Assembly (NCBI GenBank): GCA_021786705.1
Contig: JAJYMV010000134.1
Location: 1-39,599, forward strand
Direction: 5' to 3'
Source of the DNA: a bacterium
Lineage (GTDB): Bacteria; Vulcanimicrobiota; Vulcanimicrobiia; Vulcanimicrobiales; Vulcanimicrobiaceae
DNA length: 39,599 nucleotides
The position numbers and the translations under genes are program-made. Below the pieces are notes generated by a model. It searched no databases. It worked only from the letters and a program-made list of their open reading frames with translations, and was not told where the DNA came from. Positions 18,664 to 27,939 of this stretch are shown here, piece after piece (position 1 is the first letter of the stretch; each line of letters begins with the position of its first letter).

Positions 18664-18855
18664 TTAGACCGCGCGGGTGACGCGCTTCGCGCGCAGGCAG
18701 CCGGTGCAGACGCGCGCCGTTCGGTGCGTGCCGCGAACGTCGATTTTGACGGCTTGGAGATTGGGCAGCCAACGACGCTTGGTCTTATTCATGGCGTGGC
18801 TAACGTTGTTGCCGGACATCGGCCCTTTGCCACAGACTTCACAGCGCTTCGCCAT
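18664..18855 (-). CDS. rpmB: 50S ribosomal protein L28
   Basis: [59 protein letters not shown]. Confidence 0.96.
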   Translation of the reverse strand: MAKRCEVCGKGPMSGNNVSHAMNKTKRRWLPNLQAVKIDVRGTHRTARVCTGCLRAKRVTRAV

Positions 18856-19048
18856 TTGAGTCGGTTCCTTACAACGGAGATGCGACGAAAGTCGCGGGAG
18901 GTAGCGGGCCGCAGAACGGCTCGCAAAAGCCTGAGCAGTTTACCATGGGGAGGCGCGAACTTCAAGGCCGCCCGGAGGGCACCAATCCCCTCCGTCTTTC
19001 GTTCATCGGGTCGTATCGTACTTCGATCGACTCTTGAAGGGAGTTTCT

Positions 19049-19579
19049 GTGAATAAAGGGCGAATCGCGCTCCTCGTAGGCACCTGTCTGAGCCTGGCCC
19101 TCGTGGGATGTGCCGGAGCGAATGCCGGCACCGAAATCGGTAGCAGCGCGCCGGTCTACGTTCATATGAACGGCGGAAACGAGTTCCTCGAACCCACCGT
19201 CGCCGTCTCGCCGGGCGAGCCCGTGGTCTTCGTCAACGAGGACACCGAGCCGCATACCGTCCTTGGCTACCATCCCTCGACCGGGAAGCTGAACCCGGCG
19301 ATCGACGGCGATCCCGCCGGTACGCCGGGAGCCGGGCATCCCGTTGCTACCTACACCGTGAGATTGAAGAAGCCGGGCATCTACGCCTACTACTGCTCGG
19401 TCCACGCCGTGCTCGCAAAGACCTACGGAACCGCCGTGCAGCCGGCGCATCGACCCGGCGTCCACGGCTACCCCGGCGCAATGGCGGGGGAGATCATCGT
19501 CACCACCGACCCGGCACTCATCGCCCAGAACCCGGCGAGTAGCGCCAAAAAGGTTCTCAACGGCTATTTCGGCGGGTAA
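19049..19579 (+). CDS. Cupredoxin-like lipoprotein with extended copper-ligand loop
   Basis: Signal peptide with lipobox (LALVGC), EDTEPHTVLGY, IYAYYCSVHA...AMAGEIIV giving His/Cys/His/Met ligand set; GTG start preceded by gaagggag. Confidence 0.82.
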   Translation: MNKGRIALLVGTCLSLALVGCAGANAGTEIGSSAPVYVHMNGGNEFLEPTVAVSPGEPVVFVNEDTEPHTVLGYHPSTGKLNPAIDGDPAGTPGAGHPVATYTVRLKKPGIYAYYCSVHAVLAKTYGTAVQPAHRPGVHGYPGAMAGEIIVTTDPALIAQNPASSAKKVLNGYFGG

Positions 19580-19653
19580 TCCTCACCGAGCGTAGCGCGC
19601 CCCGACGAGGGCGGGGACAGGATTCGACCGGGAGAGCCCAAAGGAGCGCGGCC

Positions 19654-21246
19654 ATGGATGTGACCGCGCTCGATGGGCGCGCCTTTGCGAAGTTTATCGC
19701 CGCGGGCAGCTACTTTCTCAAGAAATACCGGGGCGTCCTCAACGATCTCAACGTCTTCCCCGTCCCCGACGGCGACACCGGAACCAACATGTTCCTGACG
19801 GTGCGTTCGGCGAGCCTCGCCGCCGCGAAATGCGCGAGCGCTCCGCTCTCGGAGGTCGCGGCGGCAGCGGCGGAGGGGAGCCTGATGGGCGCGCGCGGGA
19901 ACTCGGGCGTGATCGTCTCGCAGATGCTGCGCGGTTTCGCTCACCACGTCCGTCATCGGCGCGAGATCGATACCTTCGTCTTCGCGACGGCGTTGCGCGA
20001 GAGCGTCGCGGCGGCGCGCCAAGCGTTACTGCGCCCGGTCGAGGGGACGATTCTCTCGGTCGCCGACGCGGCGGCGGAGGCCGCCTATCGGCTCGCGCTG
20101 CACGAACGGGATTTCTACCGGCTCTTAACCGGGGTGGTGCGCGCGGCGAATGAGGCCCTCGACCGGACGCCCGAGCAACTCGCCGCCCTGAAGGACGCGG
20201 GGGTCGTCGATGCCGGCGGGGCGGGATTCGTCTATTTTCTTGAGGGCATATCGAGTTTTCGCCCCGAGGTCAAGGTGCGGGCGACCGCGTTCCCGCGTCG
20301 GCCGGCGAAGAAGAGCGCGTTTGCGAGAACGCAGCAGGTCGGTGAAAACAAGTTTTGCACGGAGTTCATTCTCGAGCGCGCGACCGTCGGCGTCCACGAG
20401 GTGCGCACGACCTTAGAAAAACTCGGCGAATCGTTGCTGGTCATCGGCGATATACCAAGAATAAAGGTTCACATCCATACCGACGTTCCGCAACGCGTGA
20501 CCGAGAGCGTCGAGCGCTTCGGCGCCGTCACGCATTTGAAAGTCGACGATATGGAACGGCAGCACCACGTGTTGGTCGTCGACGGCGCTCCACACGCGCG
20601 TGCAATCGTGGCGGTCGTTCCCGGAGAGGGCTTCGAAGCAATAGCGCGCGAGTTGGGTGCGGAAGTGACCGTTCCCGCAGCGGTCAATCCGAGCGTTCGC
20701 GACCTGTTACTCGCGATCACGAAAACGCTTTCGGATGATGTGCTGCTCTTCGTCAACGATAAAAACGTCGAATTAGCGGCGCGCGAGGCGGCGAGTCGCA
20801 GCGATAAACGCGTCGTCGTCGTGCCGACGCACAACATCGTCGCCGGCATCGCGGGGCTCTTCGCCTTACGCTCGCTCGGCGATGCTGCGACTCTTCCGGT
20901 GGAGAAGATTCTCGCCGAGGCCGCCCGCGTTCGTGGCGCGCAGCTCTTCTTCGCCGGGAAGGATGCCGTGCACGGTACCCTGCGCATCGCGCGCGGAAAA
21001 CCCGTCGCCGCGCTCGACGGCGAGTTGTTTGTCGCCGAGAGCCTCCTCGAGGTTTTGCGCGATGTGGTGAAGGCGATGGGAGGCGAGCGTGGGGGGCTGC
21101 TGACCCTTTACTATGGCGGAACACAGCGAGAGCGCGATGCAAAGGTGCTGGCCGATGCGATGAGCGAAGCCTTCCCAAATCTTGATGTGGAGTATTATTA
21201 CGGCGGAATGAGCAACGCAGAGTATTGGATCGCGCTCGATGAGTGA
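19654..21246 (+). CDS. fakA: DAK2-domain fatty acid kinase subunit FakA (YloV family)
   Basis: NDLNVFPVPDGDTGTNMFLTV, LMGARGNSGVIVSQMLRGF, DAGVVDAGGAGFVYFLEGI, VHIHTD. Confidence 0.92.
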   Translation: MDVTALDGRAFAKFIAAGSYFLKKYRGVLNDLNVFPVPDGDTGTNMFLTVRSASLAAAKCASAPLSEVAAAAAEGSLMGARGNSGVIVSQMLRGFAHHVRHRREIDTFVFATALRESVAAARQALLRPVEGTILSVADAAAEAAYRLALHERDFYRLLTGVVRAANEALDRTPEQLAALKDAGVVDAGGAGFVYFLEGISSFRPEVKVRATAFPRRPAKKSAFARTQQVGENKFCTEFILERATVGVHEVRTTLEKLGESLLVIGDIPRIKVHIHTDVPQRVTESVERFGAVTHLKVDDMERQHHVLVVDGAPHARAIVAVVPGEGFEAIARELGAEVTVPAAVNPSVRDLLLAITKTLSDDVLLFVNDKNVELAAREAASRSDKRVVVVPTHNIVAGIAGLFALRSLGDAATLPVEKILAEAARVRGAQLFFAGKDAVHGTLRIARGKPVAALDGELFVAESLLEVLRDVVKAMGGERGGLLTLYYGGTQRERDAKVLADAMSEAFPNLDVEYYYGGMSNAEYWIALDE

Positions 21247-22249
21247 GCCGCGTATTGCCGTCGATGCGATGGGTGGAGACCGCGCCCCGGAGGAGGTCGT
21301 CGCGGGCGCCTTGCTCGCCGTCGAAGCCTTCGGCGCCAACATCGTCCTCGTCGGCGATGAGGCGCGCATACGCCCACTGCTGGGAGGAAGCGCGAGCGAT
21401 CGCGTTGCCGTCGTTCACGCCCCCGAGGCGGTGCCGATGGATCAACATGCCTCGCAGGCGCTGCGCGGCGCCGACCGGACCTCGCTCGGGAGGGCGATCG
21501 AACTCGTGAAATCCGGTGAGGCCGACGGCGTCGTCTCGGCTGGGAATAGCGGCGCCTTTCTCGCCATCTCGTTGGTAAAACTCCGCACCATCGAGGGGAT
21601 CGCGCGCCCGGCGATCGCGACGGTCTGGCCCGCGCTCAACGGCCCGTCGGTCCTCCTCGATTCGGGAGCGAACGTCGATTGTCGACCGGAATGGCTCGTC
21701 CAGTTCGGTATCATGGGGAGCGCCTACGCGCGCGCCGCTTTGGGAATCGAACGCCCGCGCGTGGGCATTCTCTCCATCGGCGAGGAACGCACCAAAGGGA
21801 ACGCCGCTGTGCTCGAGGCCGCCGCGCTGCTCGATCGAGCGCCGCTCCATTTCATCGGCAACATCGAAGGAAAAGATATGTTCCATAACGTCGCCGACGT
21901 CATCGTCGCCGATGGATTTGTCGGCAATGTCGTGCTCAAGGCGTGCGAGGGAATGATCGGCGATCTTGGATCGGTGATGAAGAAGGAGGTGCTCGGCGGC
22001 GGGCTCATGGCCAAGCTCGGCGCCGCCCTGCTCCTACCGCGGTTGCGCGGATTGCGCAAGCGCTACGATTACGAGACCTATGGCGGAGCTCCGCTGCTCG
22101 GGCTCCGAGGGAATTGCATCGTTTCGCACGGTCGCATCAGCCGAAACGGCATCAAGCATGCTATTCGCGCCGCGATCGAAGAAACGCGCGCCGACGTCGT
22201 CGGCAAGATCGGTCAACTCGTCGCCGGAGAGATGGTAACAAAAGTTTAA
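21239..22249 (+). CDS. plsX: Phosphate acyltransferase PlsX
   Basis: IAVDAMGGDRAPEEVVAGALLA; VSAGNSGAFLA; VLLDSGANVDCRPEWLVQFGIMGSAYA; EGKDMFHNVADVIVADGFVGNVVLK. Confidence 0.96.
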   Translation: MSEPRIAVDAMGGDRAPEEVVAGALLAVEAFGANIVLVGDEARIRPLLGGSASDRVAVVHAPEAVPMDQHASQALRGADRTSLGRAIELVKSGEADGVVSAGNSGAFLAISLVKLRTIEGIARPAIATVWPALNGPSVLLDSGANVDCRPEWLVQFGIMGSAYARAALGIERPRVGILSIGEERTKGNAAVLEAAALLDRAPLHFIGNIEGKDMFHNVADVIVADGFVGNVVLKACEGMIGDLGSVMKKEVLGGGLMAKLGAALLLPRLRGLRKRYDYETYGGAPLLGLRGNCIVSHGRISRNGIKHAIRAAIEETRADVVGKIGQLVAGEMVTKV

Positions 22250-23130
22250 TGCCGATTCACGTCGTTACCGATAGTACCGCCGATATCGATCCGGCGCGTG
22301 CGGCCGAACTCGGCGTAACGGTCGTGCCGCTTTTCGTCGTCTTCGGCAACGAATCGCTTCGCGATTACATCGATATCTCGCGACCGCAATTTTTCGAACG
22401 GCTCGGGCACGACCCGATATTGCCGACCACTTCTCAGCCGAGTGCGGCGATGTTTGAAGAGGCTTTCGCGCCGGCGGCCGCACGCGGTGAGGATATCCTC
22501 TGCGTTACGATCTCGTCGGTGCTCTCGGGAACGATCAATGCCGCGAGAGCCGCCGCCGAGCGTATCGCGGGCGTGCGCGTCGACCTCTTCGATTCGATGA
22601 ACGCCGCCGGCGGGTTGCAATTTTTCGTCGAAGATGCGGCGCGCATGGCGGCCGCCGGTGCTTCGATGGAGGATATTCTTCGTCACCTCACCACCATGCG
22701 AGAGCGGACGCCGCTCTACGCGACCCTGCCGGATCTCTCGCACGTACAGCGCACCGGGCGCATCGGTCGGGCAGCCGCAGTCCTCGGCGGGCTGATGAAA
22801 ATCGTTCCCATCCTCACGCTCGATGCGGGTGCGGTCGTCTCTCGCTCGCAGGTGCGAACCTTCAAGCGCGCGCAAGAAACGATGGTCGATCTCATCTGCT
22901 CCGACGAGAAGGGCTCGGCTCCGGCTCGCTTTCGCGTCATCCATACGCAGGCACCCGAACTCGCGACACAGATGCGGGACCGCATCGTCGAGCGGAATGC
23001 CGGGCGCGATATTTCGGTCGATATCGTCGAGGCGGGTCCGGTGATTGCGGTGCATGCCGGAGCCGGAGCGATCGGGGTCGTCGCAACCGATACTTTTAGC
23101 GATCTGCATATGGTCCGTGGTACTCAATAA
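22249..23130 (+). CDS. DegV family protein (FakB-like), copy 1
   Basis: MPIHVVTDSTADIDPARAAELGVTVVPLFVVFGNESLRDYIDIS; SSVLSGTINAAR. Confidence 0.9.
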   Translation: MPIHVVTDSTADIDPARAAELGVTVVPLFVVFGNESLRDYIDISRPQFFERLGHDPILPTTSQPSAAMFEEAFAPAAARGEDILCVTISSVLSGTINAARAAAERIAGVRVDLFDSMNAAGGLQFFVEDAARMAAAGASMEDILRHLTTMRERTPLYATLPDLSHVQRTGRIGRAAAVLGGLMKIVPILTLDAGAVVSRSQVRTFKRAQETMVDLICSDEKGSAPARFRVIHTQAPELATQMRDRIVERNAGRDISVDIVEAGPVIAVHAGAGAIGVVATDTFSDLHMVRGTQ

Positions 23131-23145
23131 AAGAGGGAGATTTTC

Positions 23146-23994
23146 ATGTCCGTCACCGTGGTTACCGATAGCACTTGCGATATGTCGCGCGAAATGGCGG
23201 CAAAATACGGAATCGTCCAGGTTCCGCTCTACGTTATTTGGGGGAACGAGCGCTTCCGCGACGGCGTCGATATCACGATGACGGAATTCCATCGCCGATT
23301 GATGAGCTCGAAGGAGAACCCGATCACCGAAGAACCTTCGAGCGACGAGTTCGCCGCCGTATTTCAAAAAGAGATCGATGCGGGGCGCGAAGTGATCTGC
23401 CCGACGATCGGAGCGAAGCTCTCGAAGACCTTCGAATCGGCGAGCGCCGCCGCGCGGCAATTTCCCGGCAAAGTGGAAGTCGTCGACACCGAGACCTTTT
23501 CGGGTGGATTGGCGCTGCACGCGATGCTCGCGGCCGAACTCGCGAGGGCCGGGGTCCCGTTAAAAGAAATCGCGGCGCGACTGCGCGCGAAGCTGGCGAC
23601 CCAGCGCGGCAACATGGTGCTCCCCGACGTCACCTTCCTCGGCCGAAGCGGGCGTTTGAACAAAGCCGTCGTCTCGCTCGCGCAGATGATGCGCTTGAGC
23701 CCGATCCTCCAACTCAACCACGGGGTAGCGGAGTCGGCGACGCAAACGAACGATTTCGAAAAATCGCGACGTCAACTCATCAGTATTGCATTGCGTAGTC
23801 TGGAGAACACTTCGAAGATTCGTTTTATGGTCGGTGCGGTCGATGCGCCGGAGCTGGCCGCAGAGTTCGAAAAGGAGATCCGCGAAAAATTAATTGGCGG
23901 CTGCGAGTCGCTCTACGTCTACGCGTGCGGCCCGGTAGTCGCCACGAACTCCGGCCCGCGAGCGTGCGCCGTGTTCTCGATGCCGATTGACTGA
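23146..23994 (+). CDS. DegV family protein (FakB-like), copy 2
   Basis: MSVTVVTDSTCDMSREMAAKYGIVQVPLYVIWGNERFRDGVDIT; GNMVLPDVTFLGRSGRLNKA. Confidence 0.9.
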   Translation: MSVTVVTDSTCDMSREMAAKYGIVQVPLYVIWGNERFRDGVDITMTEFHRRLMSSKENPITEEPSSDEFAAVFQKEIDAGREVICPTIGAKLSKTFESASAAARQFPGKVEVVDTETFSGGLALHAMLAAELARAGVPLKEIAARLRAKLATQRGNMVLPDVTFLGRSGRLNKAVVSLAQMMRLSPILQLNHGVAESATQTNDFEKSRRQLISIALRSLENTSKIRFMVGAVDAPELAAEFEKEIREKLIGGCESLYVYACGPVVATNSGPRACAVFSMPID

Positions 23995-25129
23995 AGAGGC
24001 GTTCGGCGGCGTTTACGTTCATCTGCCGTTCTGTCCCTATATCTGCCCCTACTGTGATTTCGCGAAGTGGCCGCTGCGCCGTAGCGACGCGCGTCGCTAT
24101 CTCGACGCGCTGCATCGGGAGATCGCCGGGTCGGTTCGTCGCCCGGCCGAGAATATTTTTCTCGGCGGCGGAACCCCGAACGCCTACGACGCCGATGCGA
24201 TCGTCGATCTCCTCGCGCGCCTGCAGGAGCATTTCCCGCAGGTCGACGCGCAGCGCGAGGTGACGATCGAGGTCAATCCCGATGCCGTTCGCCCCGGCGA
24301 TATGGAAGCGTACGCGCGTGCCGGAATCAATCGGCTCTCGATCGGCGTGCAGTCGTTTCGCGAGTCGGAATCGCGCGCGCTCGGTCGTCGCCACAGCAAC
24401 GCCGATGTCGAGCGCTGCGTTCGCGAAGCGCGCGCCGCCGGTATTCGATCGCTCTCCGTCGACCTGATTTTCGCCCTTCCGGGGCAGAGTGAAGCGAGTT
24501 GGATCGAGTCGCTCGATGCGGCGACCGCCTTAGGCGTCGACCATTGTTCGACGTACGGCCTCACCATCGAATCCGGGACGCCCTTCGAACGGCTCTATGC
24601 GCGCGCCCCGGAGCGGTTTGCCGACGAAGATCTGGAAGCGCGGCTCTACGAGCTGGCGATGGATCGGCTCGGTGCCGCCGGCTTCGAACACTACGAAATC
24701 AGCAATTTTGCGCGCCCGGGGCACCAGAGTCGGCACAACGCAAACTATTGGCGGAATGGAAGTTACCTCGGCCTCGGCGTCGGCGCCGCATCCTACCTTG
24801 AGGGGGAGCGCTGCACGGCGACGCGGAGTCTGACGACCTATATGGAGGCGATCGAACGGGACGAGCCCGTCCCTCGCGACTGCGAGCGGCTCGAGGGCCT
24901 CGCGCGGCTCGGCGAGGCGATGATGCTCGCGCTGCGGACCGCACAAGGGGTCGATGCCTCGGCCTTTAATCAACGATACGGCATCGATCCGTTCGTTACG
25001 TACGCCTCCACGATCGCAGGCTTCATCGAGGTCGGATTGTTGGAACGCAGCGACGAACGTCTCCGTTTAACGCGGCGTGGACGATTGCTCGCCAATACCG
25101 TTTGTGGGGCCTTTGTGACGCTCGAGTGA
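23987..25129 (+). CDS. hemW: Heme chaperone HemW-like radical SAM protein
   Basis: VYVHLPFCPYICPYCDFAKW (CxxxCxxC), FLGGGTPNAYD, RLSIGVQSF, DLIFALPGQS, HYEISNFARPGHQSRHNANYW; TTG start overlapping the upstream stop. Confidence 0.9.
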   Translation: MTEEAFGGVYVHLPFCPYICPYCDFAKWPLRRSDARRYLDALHREIAGSVRRPAENIFLGGGTPNAYDADAIVDLLARLQEHFPQVDAQREVTIEVNPDAVRPGDMEAYARAGINRLSIGVQSFRESESRALGRRHSNADVERCVREARAAGIRSLSVDLIFALPGQSEASWIESLDAATALGVDHCSTYGLTIESGTPFERLYARAPERFADEDLEARLYELAMDRLGAAGFEHYEISNFARPGHQSRHNANYWRNGSYLGLGVGAASYLEGERCTATRSLTTYMEAIERDEPVPRDCERLEGLARLGEAMMLALRTAQGVDASAFNQRYGIDPFVTYASTIAGFIEVGLLERSDERLRLTRRGRLLANTVCGAFVTLE

Positions 25130-26214
25130 AAACGACGAATCTCTCCTCGACGCTCCTGCGCGCGATCTTCGCGATTCTTTTTGCGGTCGCCGGTTTTCTC
25201 GTCGGACAAGAGGCCTATCTTCGCGTCCTCACGTTCCATACCGCCGGCTCGGGCGTGCAGATTCTTTTGGATATCGGCGCCTCGGTCGTCGGCGCGGTCG
25301 TGGGGATCTTCCTCGCACCGGTCGCGCAGTCGCTCTTTGAAGAAGAAGCACGCGCGGTCGAGCGCTCGGTCGAACGGCTCGCCCCCTCCGAACTCGTCGG
25401 CGGAGCCGCCGGACTGATCGTCGGCTTGGTGATAGCCTATCTCACCAAGAGCATCTTTTTCGAATTCGTCGGCGTCGCGGGAAAGACGGGCAGCCTGGTA
25501 GCGATTCTCGTCTACCTCGTCGTCGCGATGTTTATCGCCTACCTCGGCGCGCGTATCGGCGCGAAGCTGCGCATCGTTCCCCTGCCGCCCTCGCTCGTTT
25601 CCGGGCTCTCGCCGAAGGTGCTCGATACATCGGTGATCGTCGACGGCCGTATCGTCGAAGCGATCAAGAGCGGTTTCCTCGAAGGCCCGTTCGTGCTCCC
25701 GCGCTTCGTGTTGCGCGAGCTCCAGCAAATCGCCGACTCCGCAGATGCGCTGAAACGCGCGCGCGGGCGGCGCGGCCTCGACGTGCTCGGCCGCTTGCAG
25801 GAAGTCGCCGGGCTCGAAGTGGTCGACCGCGATTACCCCGAACTCGCGCCGGGAAACGTCGATGCAAAGCTCGTTCGCTACGCTCGCGAGTTCGGCGCGA
25901 AAATCGTCACGAACGATTACAATCTGCAGCGCGTCGCGCGGGTGGAGAACGTGATGACGCTCAATCTTCACGAACTGACCGCGGCGCTCAAGCCCGTCGT
26001 ATTGCCGGGTGAAGAGATGCGCGTGCACGTCGTTCGCGAAGGGAAAGAACCGCACCAGGGCGTTGCCTATCTCGACGATGGTACGATGGTGGTCGTCGAA
26101 CGCGCGCGCCGATACCTCGGCGACCGGCTCGACGTTATCGTGACCAGCGTGTTGCAAACCGTTTCGGGGCGGATGATCTTCGCACGCCCGAAAGGCGAGG
26201 AGAACGAGGAGTGA
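25126..26214 (+). CDS. PIN/TRAM domain membrane protein, YacL-like
   Basis: Four N-terminal TMs, then KVLDTSVIVDGRIVEAIKSGFLEGPFVLPRFVLRELQQIADS (PIN), KIVTNDYNLQRVA, TRAM domain GVAYLDDGTMVVVERARRYLG. Confidence 0.92.
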   Translation: MKTTNLSSTLLRAIFAILFAVAGFLVGQEAYLRVLTFHTAGSGVQILLDIGASVVGAVVGIFLAPVAQSLFEEEARAVERSVERLAPSELVGGAAGLIVGLVIAYLTKSIFFEFVGVAGKTGSLVAILVYLVVAMFIAYLGARIGAKLRIVPLPPSLVSGLSPKVLDTSVIVDGRIVEAIKSGFLEGPFVLPRFVLRELQQIADSADALKRARGRRGLDVLGRLQEVAGLEVVDRDYPELAPGNVDAKLVRYAREFGAKIVTNDYNLQRVARVENVMTLNLHELTAALKPVVLPGEEMRVHVVREGKEPHQGVAYLDDGTMVVVERARRYLGDRLDVIVTSVLQTVSGRMIFARPKGEENEE

Positions 26215-26918
26215 TGCGGTGGGGTGCGTTGGTGGTCGCCGCGGGTGAGGGGCGCCGTTTCGGCGGCTTCAAACAACTCGTGGAGATCGCCGGTCGCCCA
26301 ATGCTTGCGTGGTCGCTCGAAGCGATCGCGGCGGTGCCGGCATTCTCGGTCGTCGCGGTGGTGACGGCACCTGCGGCGTACGACGATGTCGAGCGCGTCG
26401 CGCGACCGATTCTCGGCGAACGGCTCGCGCCGCTCGTCGAAGGCGGCGCGACGCGCCAAGAGAGCGTTCGCAATGGGTTGCGCGCCGTCGCCGAACGCTG
26501 CGATGCGCTCGCGATCCACGATGGCGCACGCCCCTGCGTGCGCGCAGACGAGATCGAAGCCGGAATGCGCGAGGTCGCACCGGGGCGTGCGGCGCTGCTC
26601 GCGACGCGCATCGTCGACACGCTTAAAAGGACCGATGAGAACTCGATGCTCGTTCGTGAGACCGTCGCGCGCGAGCACCTCTGGGGGGCGCAGACGCCGC
26701 AATTCGCAACCGTTGCCGACCTGCTCGCGGCGCACGAACGTGCCGCCGCTGCGGGAGTCGCCGCGACCGACGACATCGCGCTGCTGGAAACGATCGGGGT
26801 GCGCTGCACGATCGTTCCATCGAGCCCGGAGAATCTGAAAGTGACGCAGCAGAGCGACCGCGAACTCGCGGCGGCGATCCTTCGCGCACGCACCGCGCGC
26901 CTCGGTGTGCCGCGATGA
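26211..26918 (+). CDS. ispD: 2-C-methyl-D-erythritol 4-phosphate cytidylyltransferase
   Basis: ALVVAAGEGRRFGGFKQLVEIAGRPMLAWSLEA; GGATRQESVRNGL; IHDGARPCV; QTPQFA; ATDDIALLE. Confidence 0.94.
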   Translation: MMRWGALVVAAGEGRRFGGFKQLVEIAGRPMLAWSLEAIAAVPAFSVVAVVTAPAAYDDVERVARPILGERLAPLVEGGATRQESVRNGLRAVAERCDALAIHDGARPCVRADEIEAGMREVAPGRAALLATRIVDTLKRTDENSMLVRETVAREHLWGAQTPQFATVADLLAAHERAAAAGVAATDDIALLETIGVRCTIVPSSPENLKVTQQSDRELAAAILRARTARLGVPR

Positions 26919-27397
26919 TGCGGGTCGGACATGGCTTCGACGCCCACCGGCTCGTTCTCGGTCGTCGGCTCGTGCTGGGGGGCGTCGAGATTCCCAGCGA
27001 CCGGGGGGCGCTCGGACACTCCGATGCCGACGCCCTCGCGCATGCCGTCGCCGACGCCCTGCTGGGATCGCTCGCCCTCGGTGACCTCGGGCAGCATTTC
27101 CCCGATAGCGATCCCCAGTGGAAGGATGCCGATTCGCTGGAATTATTGGCGGCCTGCGTCGCGCTCGTTCGGACGCGCGGCTACCGTGTCGGCAACCTGG
27201 ATGCGACCATCGTCGTAGAACGTCCGCGTCTCGCGGCGTTCACTGAGACGATGCGTTGCAACCTTGCCGCTCGATGCGGCGTCGATGCGAGTGCCGTGAG
27301 TGTGAAAGCAAAGAGTAGCGAGGGAATGGGATATACCGGAGACGGGACGGGGATCGCCGTCTATGCCGTTGCGACCGTCGAGTCGCTCGCATCGTGA
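26915..27397 (+). CDS. ispF: 2-C-methyl-D-erythritol 2,4-cyclodiphosphate synthase
   Basis: RVGHGFDAHRLVLGRRLVLGGVEIPSDRGALGHSDADALAHAVADALLGSLALGDLGQHFPDSD; KAKSSEGMGYTG. Confidence 0.96.
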   Translation: MMRVGHGFDAHRLVLGRRLVLGGVEIPSDRGALGHSDADALAHAVADALLGSLALGDLGQHFPDSDPQWKDADSLELLAACVALVRTRGYRVGNLDATIVVERPRLAAFTETMRCNLAARCGVDASAVSVKAKSSEGMGYTGDGTGIAVYAVATVESLAS

Positions 27398-27939
27398 GCC
27401 CGAAGGTCCTCGCGCTCGCGCGCCGCATGCAGGAGTGGGGGCTCCTCGAAACGCCGGCCCCCGACGCGGCGTTGCGTTGGATCGAGACCTTCCTCCAGGC
27501 CTATGGCGAGCGCGTCGCCGATCTCGACCTCGCGCGCCCGCTGGTGCTCGCGCTCCGCGCGGAGTCGTGCGTCGTGCCGGCGTTGGAACTGGAGCGACTC
27601 CGTTCGCGTGAGGTGCTTTTCTTTCTCGATGCCGTCGGACAATATGTCGACGCGCAACCCGAATTGCGCGGCCTCCCGCTCGCCCACGATCTCGCGGCGA
27701 TCGGCGAGGAGTTTGGTTTGAGCGCGCGCGATACATTCGATAGCGTTCGCATGGCGCTCACCGGCGTGCGCGACGATGTTCCGCTCGAGGCGCTCTTTCC
27801 GCTCCTCGGCCACGATCGTATTTTGATTCGTATCGGCGCGATCAACGCGCGCCTTTTGCACGGGCGCGGCTTGGAACCGATCGCGTTCGGCCCCGGCGGC
27901 GCGCCCTTCGAACCGATTCACGGAAAGCGGCCCTCGTAA
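27394..27939 (+). CDS. Free-standing GluRS-type C-terminal anticodon-binding domain (no catalytic domain)
   Basis: 181 aa; PLAHDLAAIGEEFGLSARDTFDSVRMALTGVRDDVPLEALFPLLGHDRILIRIGAINARLL matches the GltX C-terminal pattern (lR-AltG...P-lfe-l-llGke--l-Ri); occupies the gltX position between ispF and cysE. Confidence 0.8.
   Translation: MSPKVLALARRMQEWGLLETPAPDAALRWIETFLQAYGERVADLDLARPLVLALRAESCVVPALELERLRSREVLFFLDAVGQYVDAQPELRGLPLAHDLAAIGEEFGLSARDTFDSVRMALTGVRDDVPLEALFPLLGHDRILIRIGAINARLLHGRGLEPIAFGPGGAPFEPIHGKRPS

Noticed and set aside
22246-23520. 424-aa minus-strand ORF
   Set aside because: Antisense to both DegV genes; no recognisable domain.
22249-23994. Tandem DegV genes as a recent duplication or repeat
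   Set aside because: The two proteins share the family pattern but differ widely in sequence; this is an old paralogue pair, not a DNA repeat.
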